Positions 33,085-42,642 of a stretch of DNA of 64,000 nucleotides are shown here, one piece after another. The stretch comes from DASRQZ01 sp964571275 (lineage in GTDB: Bacteria; Myxococcota_A; Polyangia; Fen-1088): contig CAZNCQ010000011.1 in assembly GCA_964571275.1 (NCBI GenBank), forward strand, positions 1 through 64,000, given 5' to 3'. Each line of letters begins with the position of its first letter. The first letter of the stretch is position 1. The notes under the pieces are model-generated. The model ran no database searches. It worked only from the letters and a program-made list of their open reading frames with translations, and was not told where the DNA came from. The translations under genes and the position numbers were made by a program.

Positions 33085-33179
33085 AGAGGGAGACGCTCGA
33101 GGGCCCCATCCCCTCGGCGCCAGGTTTGAGGCGCCAAATTTCCGGCGCGGCGGGCGATGCTTTACCATCCCCGGTGATC

Positions 33180-34022
33180 ATGCGCACGCGGTGGCGTTGG
33201 ACGTCTGGGGGCCGGCCGACGCGGGGTCGCGCCTGGATCGCGTGCGCGGTGGTCGCGGCGCTGGACCTGGTGGGCGCGCCGGCCCCCGCCAACATCCGCG
33301 CGCCGATCGTCCAGCCCCAACCGCCGTCATCGGCGGCGCACCCGGTGGCGCCGCTGGGTGATCTGCTGATCGTGCTCGGCGAGAGCCTGTCGTTTCGCTG
33401 CGACGACACGTCGTGCGACGTCGAGGCGCGCTATCGGATTCGCGCGAGGGAGACGGTGAACACCGAGCTCGGCTTCGTGCTGCCGCAGGCGGCGCCGCTG
33501 GCCGTGCACGTCGGCACGCAGATCGCCACCGTCGACGTCAGCGGCGCGCCCGAGCCCGCGCCCGCGCCCGAGGATGAGGTTCAGTTCGAGACGTTCGCGC
33601 TCGGCAAGCAGCATCTCGCGACGGTGCAGGCGCGTTTTCCGGCGGCCTTCGCCGCGGGCGAGAACGTCGTTTCGGTCAGCTACAAGCAGGGGCTCGGGCG
33701 GCGAGAATACGGCCACGGCTACTTCAGCCGCGGCCGCTTCGTCGACTATTTTCGCTACGAGCTGTGGCCGCTCGCGGAGTGGAAGCACGCTCCGGGATTT
33801 CGCATCGACGGCGAAGTGGTGATCTTGCGCCCGCGGCCGTCGTGGTGGCGCCGGCTCTTCTCGACGCCGCGCTCGATCGGCTGCCGCGGCGCGGAGCCGC
33901 TGAACCACGTCGCGCTGGAGCAGCGCGGCCAGGAATTACATCTGGTGTTCCAGATTCCCGATCCGATCCCGCGCCGGCTCTGGTGTGAGATCGGCGACGA
34001 CGATCTGGTTCCCGCGCCCTGA
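33180..34022 (+). CDS. Secreted hypothetical protein
   Basis: 280 residues. Signal peptide (AWIACAVVAALDLVGAPAPA), then a beta-rich domain (SLSFRCDDTSCDVEARYRIRARETVNTELGFVLP ... ENVVSVSYKQGLGRREYGHGYFSRGRFVDYFRYELWPLAEW) with a C-terminal Arg/Trp-rich end (PRPSWWRRLFSTPRSIGCRGAEPL). No family recognised. The ATG at 33180 opens on a basic leader; a GTG six bases upstream is possible. It follows the response regulator by 95 bp, but there is no sign of shared function. Confidence 0.6.
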   Translation: MRTRWRWTSGGRPTRGRAWIACAVVAALDLVGAPAPANIRAPIVQPQPPSSAAHPVAPLGDLLIVLGESLSFRCDDTSCDVEARYRIRARETVNTELGFVLPQAAPLAVHVGTQIATVDVSGAPEPAPAPEDEVQFETFALGKQHLATVQARFPAAFAAGENVVSVSYKQGLGRREYGHGYFSRGRFVDYFRYELWPLAEWKHAPGFRIDGEVVILRPRPSWWRRLFSTPRSIGCRGAEPLNHVALEQRGQELHLVFQIPDPIPRRLWCEIGDDDLVPAP

Positions 34023-34047
34023 TACGGGTAGTCTTCGACTCGCTTCC

Positions 34048-35715
34048 ATGGCGACATCGACGGATCGCGATCGGTTGGGGTTTTCGCGCTGTTTTCAGCG
34101 CGCTTCGCTCGTCGTGACCGCGCTGGCGGCGGCGAGCTGCTCTCATTCATCGTCGAAGGGCAACGATGCCTCGGTGCTCGCGGATGCATCGACGGGCAGC
34201 GGCGGCAGCGACGGCAGCACCGACGGCGGCGGCACCGACGCCGATATGCTCGCGGTGGTCGACGGCCCGTCGGGCTTCGCCACGCAGTACATGGATCCCA
34301 CCACCGGTCAGATCCAGGTGGTCAGCGGCGGCACGGGGGCGCCGCCGAGCAACGTCTATGTCGTCACCAACCGCAAAGAATTGCTGGCCGCGCTGCTCAA
34401 CAGCAACAGCCCGACGTTCGCGACCGATCCGATGACGGCGCAGAACGAGGCCAAGATCATCTACGTCTCGGGCTCGATCCTCGGCAACCAGCTCGACGAC
34501 GGGACGCTGGCGACCACCGACACCTATCGGATGACGCCCAACCCCAATCAGTACGACTTCAACCTGTACGTGATGTCGTTCGACACGCAGCTCATCGCCA
34601 CCCTCACGGCGCAAGCGACTGGCGACGGCGGCGCCGACGCTGGCGCCGACGGTGGCGCCGACGGCGGCGTCGACGGCGGTGACCCGGCGGCGATGGCGGC
34701 TGCGGCGGCGCAGCTCGCGCTGCTGAAGAGCCAGCCGGGCGCGGCGCGCACCACGTTCTCGAACAACCAGAAGTCGCAGATCCAGTTTCAGGTGCCGCCC
34801 AACACCAGCCTGCTCGGCATCGGCCAGGACGCCAAGCTGATCGACGGCTACCTGTCGATCAACACCGACAGCGCGTCGTTCGGCAAGATCGTCGACAGCA
34901 ACATCATCATCCGCAACATCGAGTTCCAGGTGCCGCAGGACTACTCGCCGGCGTGGGATCCGACCGACACCTCGACCGGCAACTGGAACGCGCGCTTCGA
35001 CGGGATCAGCATCGTCACCGGCCGCAACATCTGGATCGATCACTGCACGTTCAGCGACGGCGTGCACATCGACACGCTGGAGCCGACGCCGTTCAACGGC
35101 AAGCACGTGCAGCGCCACGATGGCTTGATCGACATCGAGGACGGCTCGGACGACATCACCATCTCGTACAACATCTTCCAGCAGCACGACAAGACCACGC
35201 TCATCGGCTCGACCGGCGGCGGCACGTTGGGGACGGACAACTACGAGACCGGGCACGAGCGCATCACGTTCTTCGCCAACATGTGGTCGACGTCGACCCA
35301 GCGCGCGCCGCTCGGGCGCTGGGGCGAGTTCCACCTCTACAACAACATCTACAGCGGCAACTACACCGATCCCAACTACCCGCTGCTGTACTTCATCGGG
35401 CTCGGCACCAGCTCGAGCATCCTGTCAGAGAGCAACGTCTTCGACGTCACCGGTTCGTCGGACGCATTCCTGAGGGGCCGCATCTTCCAGGGTTCGGGCG
35501 GGACAAAGTTCCACGACGTCGGCTCGTGGTTCAACGGCGTGCCGTTCACCGACATCGAGGCGCAGGCGCTGGCGAAGGCGCCGGGGCTGACCAACGCGAT
35601 CGGCTGGACACCGCCCTATCCCTACGTCGTCGGCACCACGCCCGACAGCGTTCGCCAGCACGTGCTGGCGAACGCGGGCGCGGGCAAGCTGAGCTTGCAG
35701 CCACCCGGACCCTGA
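34048..35715 (+). CDS. Pectate lyase, polysaccharide lyase family 1, lipoprotein
   Basis: 555 residues. Lipoprotein signal (VTALAAASCSHSS), a low-complexity Asp/Gly-rich linker, then a parallel beta-helix with PL1 signatures: an NIEFQVPQD block, WIDHC at 329-333, DGLIDIEDGSDDITISYN, and RAPLGRWGEFHLYNN containing the catalytic Arg pair R419/R424. PL1 enzymes cleave homogalacturonan by beta-elimination using Ca2+. A repeated Asp-rich tract near 200-230 may bind calcium. The ATG at 34048 opens on the signal peptide. Together with the GH28 enzyme and mannanase it supports plant cell wall degradation. Confidence 0.92.
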   Translation: MATSTDRDRLGFSRCFQRASLVVTALAAASCSHSSSKGNDASVLADASTGSGGSDGSTDGGGTDADMLAVVDGPSGFATQYMDPTTGQIQVVSGGTGAPPSNVYVVTNRKELLAALLNSNSPTFATDPMTAQNEAKIIYVSGSILGNQLDDGTLATTDTYRMTPNPNQYDFNLYVMSFDTQLIATLTAQATGDGGADAGADGGADGGVDGGDPAAMAAAAAQLALLKSQPGAARTTFSNNQKSQIQFQVPPNTSLLGIGQDAKLIDGYLSINTDSASFGKIVDSNIIIRNIEFQVPQDYSPAWDPTDTSTGNWNARFDGISIVTGRNIWIDHCTFSDGVHIDTLEPTPFNGKHVQRHDGLIDIEDGSDDITISYNIFQQHDKTTLIGSTGGGTLGTDNYETGHERITFFANMWSTSTQRAPLGRWGEFHLYNNIYSGNYTDPNYPLLYFIGLGTSSSILSESNVFDVTGSSDAFLRGRIFQGSGGTKFHDVGSWFNGVPFTDIEAQALAKAPGLTNAIGWTPPYPYVVGTTPDSVRQHVLANAGAGKLSLQPPGP

Positions 35716-35753
35716 TTCGTTCCCCGGAGGTCGGAGGCCCGACGCCCGAGGCC

Positions 35754-36254
35754 CTAACCCTGGCCGGCGTCGAGCTGCTCCATGCGGCGCTTCATCTCTT
35801 CCGAGCTCACGTCCTCGATGTGCGTGCCCAGCGTCCACACGTGGCCGAACGGATCGGCGATGGTGCCGCTCCGATCGCCGTAGAACTGATCCTTGACCGG
35901 ACGCTTGACGGTGGCGCCCGCCTCGACGGCGCGCGCGAACGCAGCGTCGACGTCGGGCAAATAGACCATGAAGCCGCAGGTCGTTCCGCCGAGCGTGGCC
36001 GGACTGCGGGAGACGGTCTCGGGCATCTCCGGCATCTCGTCGGCGAGCATGAATCGCGACTCGCCGATCTGCATCTCGGCGTGCCCGATGCGGCCATCGG
36101 GCATGTCCATGTGAAACAGCTCCTGCGCGCCGAACGCTTTCTTGTAGAACTCCAGCGCCTCTCGCGCCCCCTTGACGCTGATGTAGGGGGTCAGCGTGTG
36201 GTAGCCGTCGGGAATCGCTTTGACCTTCGCCTTCGCCTTGCCTTGCTCCGCCAT
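35754..36254 (-). CDS. VOC (glyoxalase-fold) family protein, PhnB-like
   Basis: 166 residues with a pair of VOC beta-alpha-beta-beta-beta modules, starting GYHTLTPYISVKGAREALEFYKKAFGA and containing GFMVYLPDVDAAFARAVEAGA and DPFGHVWTLGTHIEDVS. This is the pattern of small cytoplasmic PhnB-like proteins of unknown substrate (often called 3-demethylubiquinone-9 3-methyltransferase-like by error). Metal-binding His/Glu residues are present at the usual strands. It is read toward the pectate lyase gene, and stops close to it. Confidence 0.75.
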   Translation of the reverse strand: MAEQGKAKAKVKAIPDGYHTLTPYISVKGAREALEFYKKAFGAQELFHMDMPDGRIGHAEMQIGESRFMLADEMPEMPETVSRSPATLGGTTCGFMVYLPDVDAAFARAVEAGATVKRPVKDQFYGDRSGTIADPFGHVWTLGTHIEDVSSEEMKRRMEQLDAGQG

Positions 36255-36332
36255 GGTCGTCTCCCTTTCGCGCGCATTCGAGGCGCGGGGGGAAGATAGA
36301 TCCGCGGCGACCGTTTTCCAGGGCGATCGGCG

Positions 36333-36989
36333 TCAGCAGCCGGGCGCGCGGCAGACGCCGGCCTTGAGGCGCGCCAGCTCTTGCAGCTCGTCGGCGATCC
36401 GCAACGTCGTCTCCGCGGCGGCGCGGGCGCGCGCCTGCTGTTCCTCGGTCACCGCATATCGAAGCAACAACCGGCGCCCGAGCTCGTGGTGGTGCTGCTC
36501 GTCGGGCTGGATCCGATCGCGGTAGAGCGCGGCGGTCTGCAAGTCGCCGCGCTCGGCGCAAAACGCGGCGAACACCTCGTTGCGCGCGACCGCGATCGCC
36601 TCGCGCGTGAACGGGCCCGCGGCAGCGCGCTCCGACGTCCCCTTCAACGTGCGCAGATAGGCCGACAGCGGGCTCAGCCCCGGCGCTTGCGGATCGAATC
36701 CAGCGAGATCGACGCCCATCGCGCCGAGCCGCTCCTCGATCCAGCGATAGTGCTTGGCCTCGTCGCCGCACTGGCGCGCCAGCGCCAGGCGCACGTCCCG
36801 CTCGGGCGCGTCGACCATCCAGAACGCCGCCAGCTCCGTCGCCTCCAGCTCGTTACGCAACGCCATCTTCAGCAGCTGCGCGATCGCGAGCGACTCGCCG
36901 GGCTCGCCGGCCGCCGACTTTGCCGCCAGCTCAGCGAGCCGCGCGCGGTTCCGCTCGTCGAGCTCGGCGACGAAAGCCTCGGGCGTCAC
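36333..36989 (-). CDS. Ferritin-like diiron protein
   Basis: 218 residues, helical, of the ferritin-like superfamily. Visible pattern: LRNELEATELAAFWMVDAPERDVRLALARQCGDEAKHYRWIEERL, then ARNEVFAAFC and DEQHHHELGRRLL, giving the E...E-x2-H metal ligands of a four-helix diiron site. The substrate is unknown; related proteins act on hydroxylation or on lipids and aldehydes. It is 18 bp from the GST-like gene and probably shares its transcript; downstream lies the VOC gene. Confidence 0.72.
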   Translation of the reverse strand: MTPEAFVAELDERNRARLAELAAKSAAGEPGESLAIAQLLKMALRNELEATELAAFWMVDAPERDVRLALARQCGDEAKHYRWIEERLGAMGVDLAGFDPQAPGLSPLSAYLRTLKGTSERAAAGPFTREAIAVARNEVFAAFCAERGDLQTAALYRDRIQPDEQHHHELGRRLLLRYAVTEEQQARARAAAETTLRIADELQELARLKAGVCRAPGC

Positions 36990-37007
36990 GCGGCACCTCG
37001 CGCGGCC

Positions 37008-37607
37008 TCACTCACGGGGCTCGCTCCCGGCGCCGATGCCCGCGCTCTGCCAGGCGTCGCGGAACGCCGCCAGCGCCGGCCAGCCCGCCAGATCGACGAC
37101 GTCGCGAAAGACGATCCAGTCGAGAGCGCAGCCGAGCGACAGCGCCGCCAGGCCGAGCGGGCGCGCAAAGCGGATGCGCCGCCCGTCGAGCCAGATCAGC
37201 GTCCGCTCCACGCGTACGCGCTGCTTGGCGATGTAGCCCGCCTCGGAGAAGCCATCGAGGCGCAGGTAGCGAAAGTTGATGGCCGCGTCGAGCGCCCCCT
37301 CGACCACCTCTTGCAGCCGGCGATCCGCCCAGTCGCGCGGGTCGAGGTTGAAGCCGGCGGTGCGCAGCGCGAAGCCGTGGGTGTCCCACAGCCAATCCGT
37401 GATCAACGATGAGTCAGGCAACGGGCCCACGCCGCCGTCGACGATCAGGACCGGGACCTTGCCGAGCGGCGAGGCCTCGGCGAGCGCCGTCGTGCCGGCG
37501 TCGCTGCGCGTGTCGACCAGCTCGTGGGGATGGCCCAGCGCCGACAGCAGGATACGTATCTTGCGCGTGTACGGAGACGTCGTCGTGCCCAGCAGCTTCA
37601 TCGCCAT
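37008..37607 (-). CDS. Glutathione S-transferase family protein
   Basis: 199 residues. Thioredoxin-fold N-terminal domain (MAMKLLGTTTSPYTRKIRILLSAL, with SPYTRK in the glutathione-site region), the cis-Pro segment LGKVPVLIVDGG, SSLITDWL, and an all-helical C-terminal half. It lacks obvious specialised features, so class and substrate are open; stress defence or small-molecule conjugation are typical. ATG at 37607. First gene of the leftward pair with the ferritin-like protein. Confidence 0.85.
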   Translation of the reverse strand: MAMKLLGTTTSPYTRKIRILLSALGHPHELVDTRSDAGTTALAEASPLGKVPVLIVDGGVGPLPDSSLITDWLWDTHGFALRTAGFNLDPRDWADRRLQEVVEGALDAAINFRYLRLDGFSEAGYIAKQRVRVERTLIWLDGRRIRFARPLGLAALSLGCALDWIVFRDVVDLAGWPALAAFRDAWQSAGIGAGSEPRE

Positions 37608-37690
37608 GACGCCCGGGTCTTAGCATATGCGATCGGAGAGCCACGTCTCTTTTACGATACGAGGCGCCTCATGGTACGTTCCGCGCCACC

Positions 37691-38317
37691 ATGCCGAAGA
37701 CGCAGACCAAACGGGGGTCACTGCGTGAGACGCCGATCCCACCGGGAGACGAGGTCGGCGCCGCCGAACTAGCGGCGCGGGTCGCCGAGAACCTGCGCGA
37801 ACAGCGCCGGCGGCGCGACATGTCGCTGGATCAACTGGCCCAGCGAACGGGGGTCAGCCGCGCCGGCCTGTCGCAGATCGAGACGCGCAAGACCAACCCG
37901 TCGATCGGCGTGCTGTGGAAGATCGCATCGGGTCTGGGCATCCCGTTCGCCGAACTGATCGGCGAGGGGCAACCGACGCTCTCCGTCCTGCGGCGCAATG
38001 ACACCCAGGTCCTCCGCTCGACCGATCGCAAGTTCGAGAGCCGGCCGCTGATGCCGGCCTCCGGCAACAACCAGGTCGAGGTCTACGAGCTGCGGCTGGC
38101 CGCGCGCGCGCGCCACGTCTCCGATCCGCACGGCCCGGGCACCCGCGAGCTGGTGGTGGTGCTGAGCGGCGCCCTGCGCATGGTCGTCGGCGAGCAGGCC
38201 GAGGATCTGGCCGCGGGCGACTCCATGCTCTTCGACGCCAACGTGCCGCACGTCTACGAGAATCCCGGCGGCGCCGAGGGCCGCTACCACGACGTGATCA
38301 TCTACCCGCTGCGCTGA
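37691..38317 (+). CDS. XRE-cupin transcriptional regulator
   Basis: 208 residues. HTH_3 DNA-binding domain (about 30-85, RRRRDMSLDQLAQRTGVSRAGLSQIETRKTNPSIGVLWKIASGL) followed by a cupin domain (about 110-200, with HGPGTRELVVVLSGALRMVV and VPHVYENPG). This is the common architecture of small-molecule-responsive repressors. Target genes unknown; no adjacent operon is obvious (the divergent GST is 83 bp away). Confidence 0.88.
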   Translation: MPKTQTKRGSLRETPIPPGDEVGAAELAARVAENLREQRRRRDMSLDQLAQRTGVSRAGLSQIETRKTNPSIGVLWKIASGLGIPFAELIGEGQPTLSVLRRNDTQVLRSTDRKFESRPLMPASGNNQVEVYELRLAARARHVSDPHGPGTRELVVVLSGALRMVVGEQAEDLAAGDSMLFDANVPHVYENPGGAEGRYHDVIIYPLR

Positions 38318-38443
38318 TCGCGTGAATGGATGGCGCGGCGTCGGATGGCGCGGGCGTCGGCGTAAAAGACAGACCTCCCGTCGAACGGACGACGCCGCGC
38401 GCGGCGGTTGAAGGCCACCGCCGAAAGGCCTACGCTGCGCGCC

Positions 38444-39856
38444 ATGCCACGCCGTTTGCCTGACGGCCGCGCGCCGACGTCTGCGAGCGCGCATGCGTTC
38501 GCCTCGTTGGTCGCGGTGGTTTTGTCGTCGTCTCTTCTGGGCTGTGGAGCCAGCCGCGGCGGCGACAACCCCGGCACCGGCGGCGATGGTCGCGGCGCGG
38601 GTGGCAGCAGCGTCACCGGCGGCGGCGGCGCCGCAACAGGCGGCAGCGGCGGCGCGACCGGCCCGGGCGGTGCCACCGGAACCGGCGCCGGCGGCAGCTC
38701 CACCGATGGCGGCGCACCGGGAACCGGCCTGCTCAAGAACGGAATGTGCTACCCGGTCTGCGCCTTCCCGGCGATCACCAACCCCACGGGCGATGGCTAC
38801 GGCTGGGAACAGCAGCGCACCTGCTTGGTCGCGACGTCGGCCGCAGCGGCGAACACGGTACCCTGTAACCCGACGCCGCTTCCCAACTTGCCGGCGCCCG
38901 GCAGCGGTGTCTTCGATGGGACGAACTGTCTCGCCTATTGCTCGAGCGCGCTCACCGACCCCCATCACACCGGCTACGGATTCGAGCACGGGCTCAACTG
39001 CGTCGTCACCGGGACCGCGGCGGCCTACGGCGGAGTCTCCTGCGCACCGGTGGCGCTGCCGGCCGGCAACGGCGTGATCATCACGGCTACGGGCGGCACG
39101 ATGATGTGCGCGCCGATCTGCATGAACCCCGCCGTATCGGATCCCGACGGCGACGGCTTCGGCTTCGAGAGCAACCAGACGTGCGTGGTCTCGACGTCGC
39201 TCACCGCGCTGCAGGGCACGCCGTGCAACGCGCCCAATCCACCACCGCCGCCCCCGCCGCCGCCCCCGCCACCTGGCACGGGCTGGAACGCGATGTACAC
39301 GGCGACGATGTTCGGCCAGCTCGACTGCGCGCCCCTCGGCGTCAGCGACACGACCAACCTGAACGGCAGCACCTGCGTCGCACGGGGCGCCGTGCGTCTC
39401 GCCGGCGCGAACACCACGTACTACGGCGCGGCCGGCGACCTGAGCACGCTGTGGAACGGCGCGCCCACGTGTACCTGCAACGGCGCGCAGAGCGCGCCCG
39501 ACCGTTGCGCGAGCCCGCCCGCTTGCTCCGGGCAGACAGACTGCGGTCTGTGCGCCGAGGTGGCGTGCAACGGGACCGGCACGTTTTCATTCAACGGCGA
39601 CGGCTTCACGCACGACGAGTTCTGCAAAGCCGGCCAGTCGGTCGTCGTGCAGCTGATTGACGCCTGCCCGCACAACCACCCGAACAACACCTACTGGTGC
39701 ACCGCCGCGCGCCCGCAGCACATCGATCTCAGCTGCACGGCGTTCAACGATCTGGTGAACGCCACCACCGCGCGCCCGCTGTCGTCGATCGGCAGCATCA
39801 ACGTCTACGCCCGCCAGGTCGACTGCAGCGTGGGACTCGGCGCGCACACGTTCTGA
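38444..39856 (+). CDS. Expansin-like lipoprotein with three CBM10-like modules
   Basis: 470 residues. Lipoprotein signal (SSSLLGCGASRGG), a Gly/Thr-rich linker, three Cys modules of about 45 residues (CYPVC...GDGYGWEQQRTCLV; CLAYC...GYGFEHGLNCVV; CAPIC...GFGFESNQTCVV), a Pro-rich hinge (GTPCNAPNPPPPPPPPP), then a double-psi barrel like that of expansins and GH45 enzymes (CGLCAEVACNGTGTFSF, VVVQLIDACPHNHPN, HIDLSCTAF). The modules match the CBM10 pattern (C-x3-C...GxGxE...C). Expansins loosen cellulose without hydrolysis. Start ATG 38444; a TTG-started extension is less likely. Convergent with the mannanase gene. Confidence 0.75.
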   Translation: MPRRLPDGRAPTSASAHAFASLVAVVLSSSLLGCGASRGGDNPGTGGDGRGAGGSSVTGGGGAATGGSGGATGPGGATGTGAGGSSTDGGAPGTGLLKNGMCYPVCAFPAITNPTGDGYGWEQQRTCLVATSAAAANTVPCNPTPLPNLPAPGSGVFDGTNCLAYCSSALTDPHHTGYGFEHGLNCVVTGTAAAYGGVSCAPVALPAGNGVIITATGGTMMCAPICMNPAVSDPDGDGFGFESNQTCVVSTSLTALQGTPCNAPNPPPPPPPPPPPPGTGWNAMYTATMFGQLDCAPLGVSDTTNLNGSTCVARGAVRLAGANTTYYGAAGDLSTLWNGAPTCTCNGAQSAPDRCASPPACSGQTDCGLCAEVACNGTGTFSFNGDGFTHDEFCKAGQSVVVQLIDACPHNHPNNTYWCTAARPQHIDLSCTAFNDLVNATTARPLSSIGSINVYARQVDCSVGLGAHTF

Positions 39857-39859
39857 GCG

Positions 39860-41632
39860 CTATTCCGTGTAGATCGTCGCCTTGGTCGTGCTGGTCATGA
39901 GTCCGTTCGTGCCCTTGATCAGCGTGTTCCCCCAGCTCGAGAGCTGCGTCCCCTCCCAGTCGACCGCCAGATCGAGATACGCCTGCGCCGTGCTGTTGCC
40001 TTTCCACGACCAGCCGAGGTAGCCGAGCTTCAGGCGCACACACTCGGACATGATGAACGCGGCGTCGATCGGCATCACCGGACTGCCGGCTTGCCAGCCG
40101 AACTCGCCGACGACCAGCGGCAGCTGCGCGGTCACCGCCGACTGCAACGTCGACGTGATCTTCGTGTGCCCGCCGGCGTTGGTCGCGTACTGCTCGTACA
40201 TGTGCACGCTGAACATCAGATTGTGCTGCGGATCGGCCGCCAGCAGCGCCGAGCCGTCGGTCATGATCGACGCTGCGTTCTGGCCGAAGCCGTTGGCGTC
40301 GATGATCAACGTGTGGTTGATCCCGCCGGAGCGCATGGCCGCAACCGCGGCCGTGTAGCCGCCGCGGAAATCGGTGCCGCTCCATTCGTTGGCGATGTTG
40401 ATCAGCAGGAACGCCTCGAAATCGAGCAGGATCTGTTTGATCGGCGCGCTGGTGTAGTAAGCGGCCATGTTCAGCAGGTCTTGATCGCTCGTACCGCCGG
40501 TGACGTCGTGCAATTCGACCAGCGGCACCATGCGCAGCTCCACGACGTGACGGATGATCCGGCGCAGCAACGCCGGCGTGCCCGGCGCGGCGGTGTCCCA
40601 GACGATGCGCACGACGTTCGCGCCGTCGGCCGCGATGTTGTCGAGCGCGTTGTACGCCAGGTACTGGTCGCCGACATCGAACCAAAAATCCGGGTTGTTG
40701 ATGCCGCGGGGAACGAAGTCGTTGCCGAACTTGTCGTAGAGCCGCCCGCCGGTGACGAAGAAACCGTTGCTCAGCATGCCGGCGGGCTTTTTCACCTGGC
40801 CCGGCGGCGGATTCGGGTTCAGCGTGATGGGCGGGCCAGTCGGCTCGGGCACGCCCACCTGGCAGGCGAGCCCTTTCATCGCCTCCGCCGTGCCGGCGAT
40901 GACGCACGAGGCGCCGAACTCGAAGCCAAAGCCGGTGCCGTTGGTATCGGTGGTCGTCACCGTGCAGATGCGCGTGCAGCTGTCGCCGAGCAGCCGCCCC
41001 GGCCCACCGGCGGTCGAACCACCGTCGGTGAGGGGCGCGCCCGTCGTACACGGCAGCGACGTCATCGCCACCGTCCCGCCCGGAATGATGCAGCTCGATT
41101 CGAACTCGTACCCGTAGCCGTCGCCCGGATTGGCGTCGAGGTCATCCTGAACCTCGGGCCCGCAGAGCGCCACGCACTGGTTGCTGACGATGACACCCGG
41201 CGATCCAGCGGGATGTCCGGCCGGCGGCAGCGCCATGCCGACGATGCAAGGGAGGTTGGTCGACGCCGTATAGGTGCCTTTGACCACGCACGACATGGCG
41301 TTCTCGTAGCCGTAGTCGCCGGAGGTCGCGCCGCTGGTCACGCACAGCGGGAAGCATTTGCCGCCGAGCGAGACGCCGGCAATCGAGGTCACCGGCGGCA
41401 TATTGGGGTTGCCGGCGTCGCCGCTCATGCCGGCCGCGCCGCCGTCGGGGAACGTCCCCGCACCGCCGCCGCCGTTGTTGCCGCCGGTGCCCGCCTGCGC
41501 GCCGCCGTCGCCACCGACGGTCGAGCCGCCGCCGACGCCGTCACTCGCGCCCATGACGCCGCCGCCGCAACCCGCGGCCGCGAGCACCACCGCCGCGACG
41601 AGAAATGAGGGGAATGGCTGTCCGGTCTTCAC
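39860..41632 (-). CDS. Endo-beta-mannanase, GH5 (subfamily 8-like), with three CBM10-like modules
   Basis: 590 residues. Starts at GTG 41632, nine bases after GGAGG, opening a lipoprotein signal (VAAVVLAAAGCGGG). After a Gly/Thr-rich linker come three CBM10-like modules (CFPLC...YGYEN...C; CVALC...GYGYEFESSC; CTRIC...GFGFEFGASC) and a GH5 catalytic barrel resembling bacterial alkaline mannanases (LYDKFGNDFVPRGINNPDFW, IVELHDVTGG). The acid/base is E416 (NIANEW) and the nucleophile E510 (VVGEFGW). Cell-surface mannan degradation, together with the facing expansin-like gene that carries the same modules. Confidence 0.9.
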   Translation of the reverse strand: MKTGQPFPSFLVAAVVLAAAGCGGGVMGASDGVGGGSTVGGDGGAQAGTGGNNGGGGAGTFPDGGAAGMSGDAGNPNMPPVTSIAGVSLGGKCFPLCVTSGATSGDYGYENAMSCVVKGTYTASTNLPCIVGMALPPAGHPAGSPGVIVSNQCVALCGPEVQDDLDANPGDGYGYEFESSCIIPGGTVAMTSLPCTTGAPLTDGGSTAGGPGRLLGDSCTRICTVTTTDTNGTGFGFEFGASCVIAGTAEAMKGLACQVGVPEPTGPPITLNPNPPPGQVKKPAGMLSNGFFVTGGRLYDKFGNDFVPRGINNPDFWFDVGDQYLAYNALDNIAADGANVVRIVWDTAAPGTPALLRRIIRHVVELRMVPLVELHDVTGGTSDQDLLNMAAYYTSAPIKQILLDFEAFLLINIANEWSGTDFRGGYTAAVAAMRSGGINHTLIIDANGFGQNAASIMTDGSALLAADPQHNLMFSVHMYEQYATNAGGHTKITSTLQSAVTAQLPLVVGEFGWQAGSPVMPIDAAFIMSECVRLKLGYLGWSWKGNSTAQAYLDLAVDWEGTQLSSWGNTLIKGTNGLMTSTTKATIYTE

Positions 41633-41900
41633 GGCAAAATACCTCCGAGCGACGATTCTCGGACCGAGCGCACACCGACGAAGCACCCGCCGAACGACGG
41701 CTCCCCGCTGACCGCAACGACGCGCCAACCTATCACGCGTCGCGCAGACCTGGCGAGTCGAGAACGGCTCGAAAATCGTGCGTGAACCAAACCGGGCACT
41801 TCGTGGCTCGGGGTCATTCCTGACTCGCCTGGCCGACTGGGAGCGCAGGCGCAACGATGATGTGGGCCTTGATGGGGGCGCTTTCTGGCATGATGCGCAC

Positions 41901-42605
41901 ATGGTCGCTTGGGGCGATGACGGCTCCGGAAAAGAGCCGACCAAGGGGACCGATCCGGTCGCCGAGCCGGGCGAGGGACAACCGCCAGCCCGCACGACAC
42001 GCGACTATGCCGTGCAACTCTTGCGGCGCTACGGCAACGGCCCCACGATTCGCCGCGTCTTCCTCGCCGGCGGCGTCGTCGGCGTTTCGCTGGTGATCGC
42101 GCTGGTGCTCGCGGGCGGGATGACCTTCAAGCGCGCGATCGACTACGTCGAATGCGAGCGCTTCGCGGTCCCGTCCGCGACCGTGCGCATCCAGAGCTCG
42201 CCCAACGGGCACGGCTGGGGGAACCCGGCGTTCCTCGGGTTCGCCAGCTTCGGCCCGCCCTATGACCTGCTGGTGATTGGAACGCTGCCCGACGGCGACG
42301 CCGCACAGGCGTTCGAGCTGCGTGACCTGGTCGTCGAGGCCGACGGCGCGGTCGACCTGACCGTGCCGCGGGTCGAGGCCCACGTCGAAGATCTGGTCGT
42401 GAACCAGGCGGGCATGAAGCGGCCCGCGCGCGGCTTTCTCTACCGGCAACGCGCGGTGACCGCTGCGACGCCGAACCGCCTGCGCGTCACCGGCACCGTG
42501 ACCGAGACCGCGCCGGTGGCGGGAAAGCCGCAGCACTTCACGCACGTCTTCGAGGCGCGCCGTACGAACCGCATCTCGCTCGGCCGCTGGTCGTGGGCGT
42601 TTTAG
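41901..42605 (+). CDS. Hypothetical membrane-anchored protein
   Basis: 234 residues starting MVAWGDDGSGKEPTKGTD. One membrane helix near residues 55-80 (RRVFLAGGVVGVSLVIALVLAGG), then a beta-rich soluble domain (AIDYVECERFAVPSATVRIQSSPNGHGWGNPAF...). No family recognised; the N-terminal part before the helix is charged and lacks a signal peptide. Divergent from the mannanase gene across about 270 bp that probably hold both promoters. Confidence 0.55.
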   Translation: MVAWGDDGSGKEPTKGTDPVAEPGEGQPPARTTRDYAVQLLRRYGNGPTIRRVFLAGGVVGVSLVIALVLAGGMTFKRAIDYVECERFAVPSATVRIQSSPNGHGWGNPAFLGFASFGPPYDLLVIGTLPDGDAAQAFELRDLVVEADGAVDLTVPRVEAHVEDLVVNQAGMKRPARGFLYRQRAVTAATPNRLRVTGTVTETAPVAGKPQHFTHVFEARRTNRISLGRWSWAF

Positions 42606-42642
42606 ACGCCACGCCGCGGCGGTTCCTCGACCGGCATCGATT

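Noticed and set aside
34600..34690. Asp/Gly-rich repeat in the pectate lyase as a tandem-repeat or CRISPR-like element
   Set aside because: It is an in-frame low-complexity segment (GADAGADGGADGG) without conserved spacers or palindromic repeats; no cas genes in the window.
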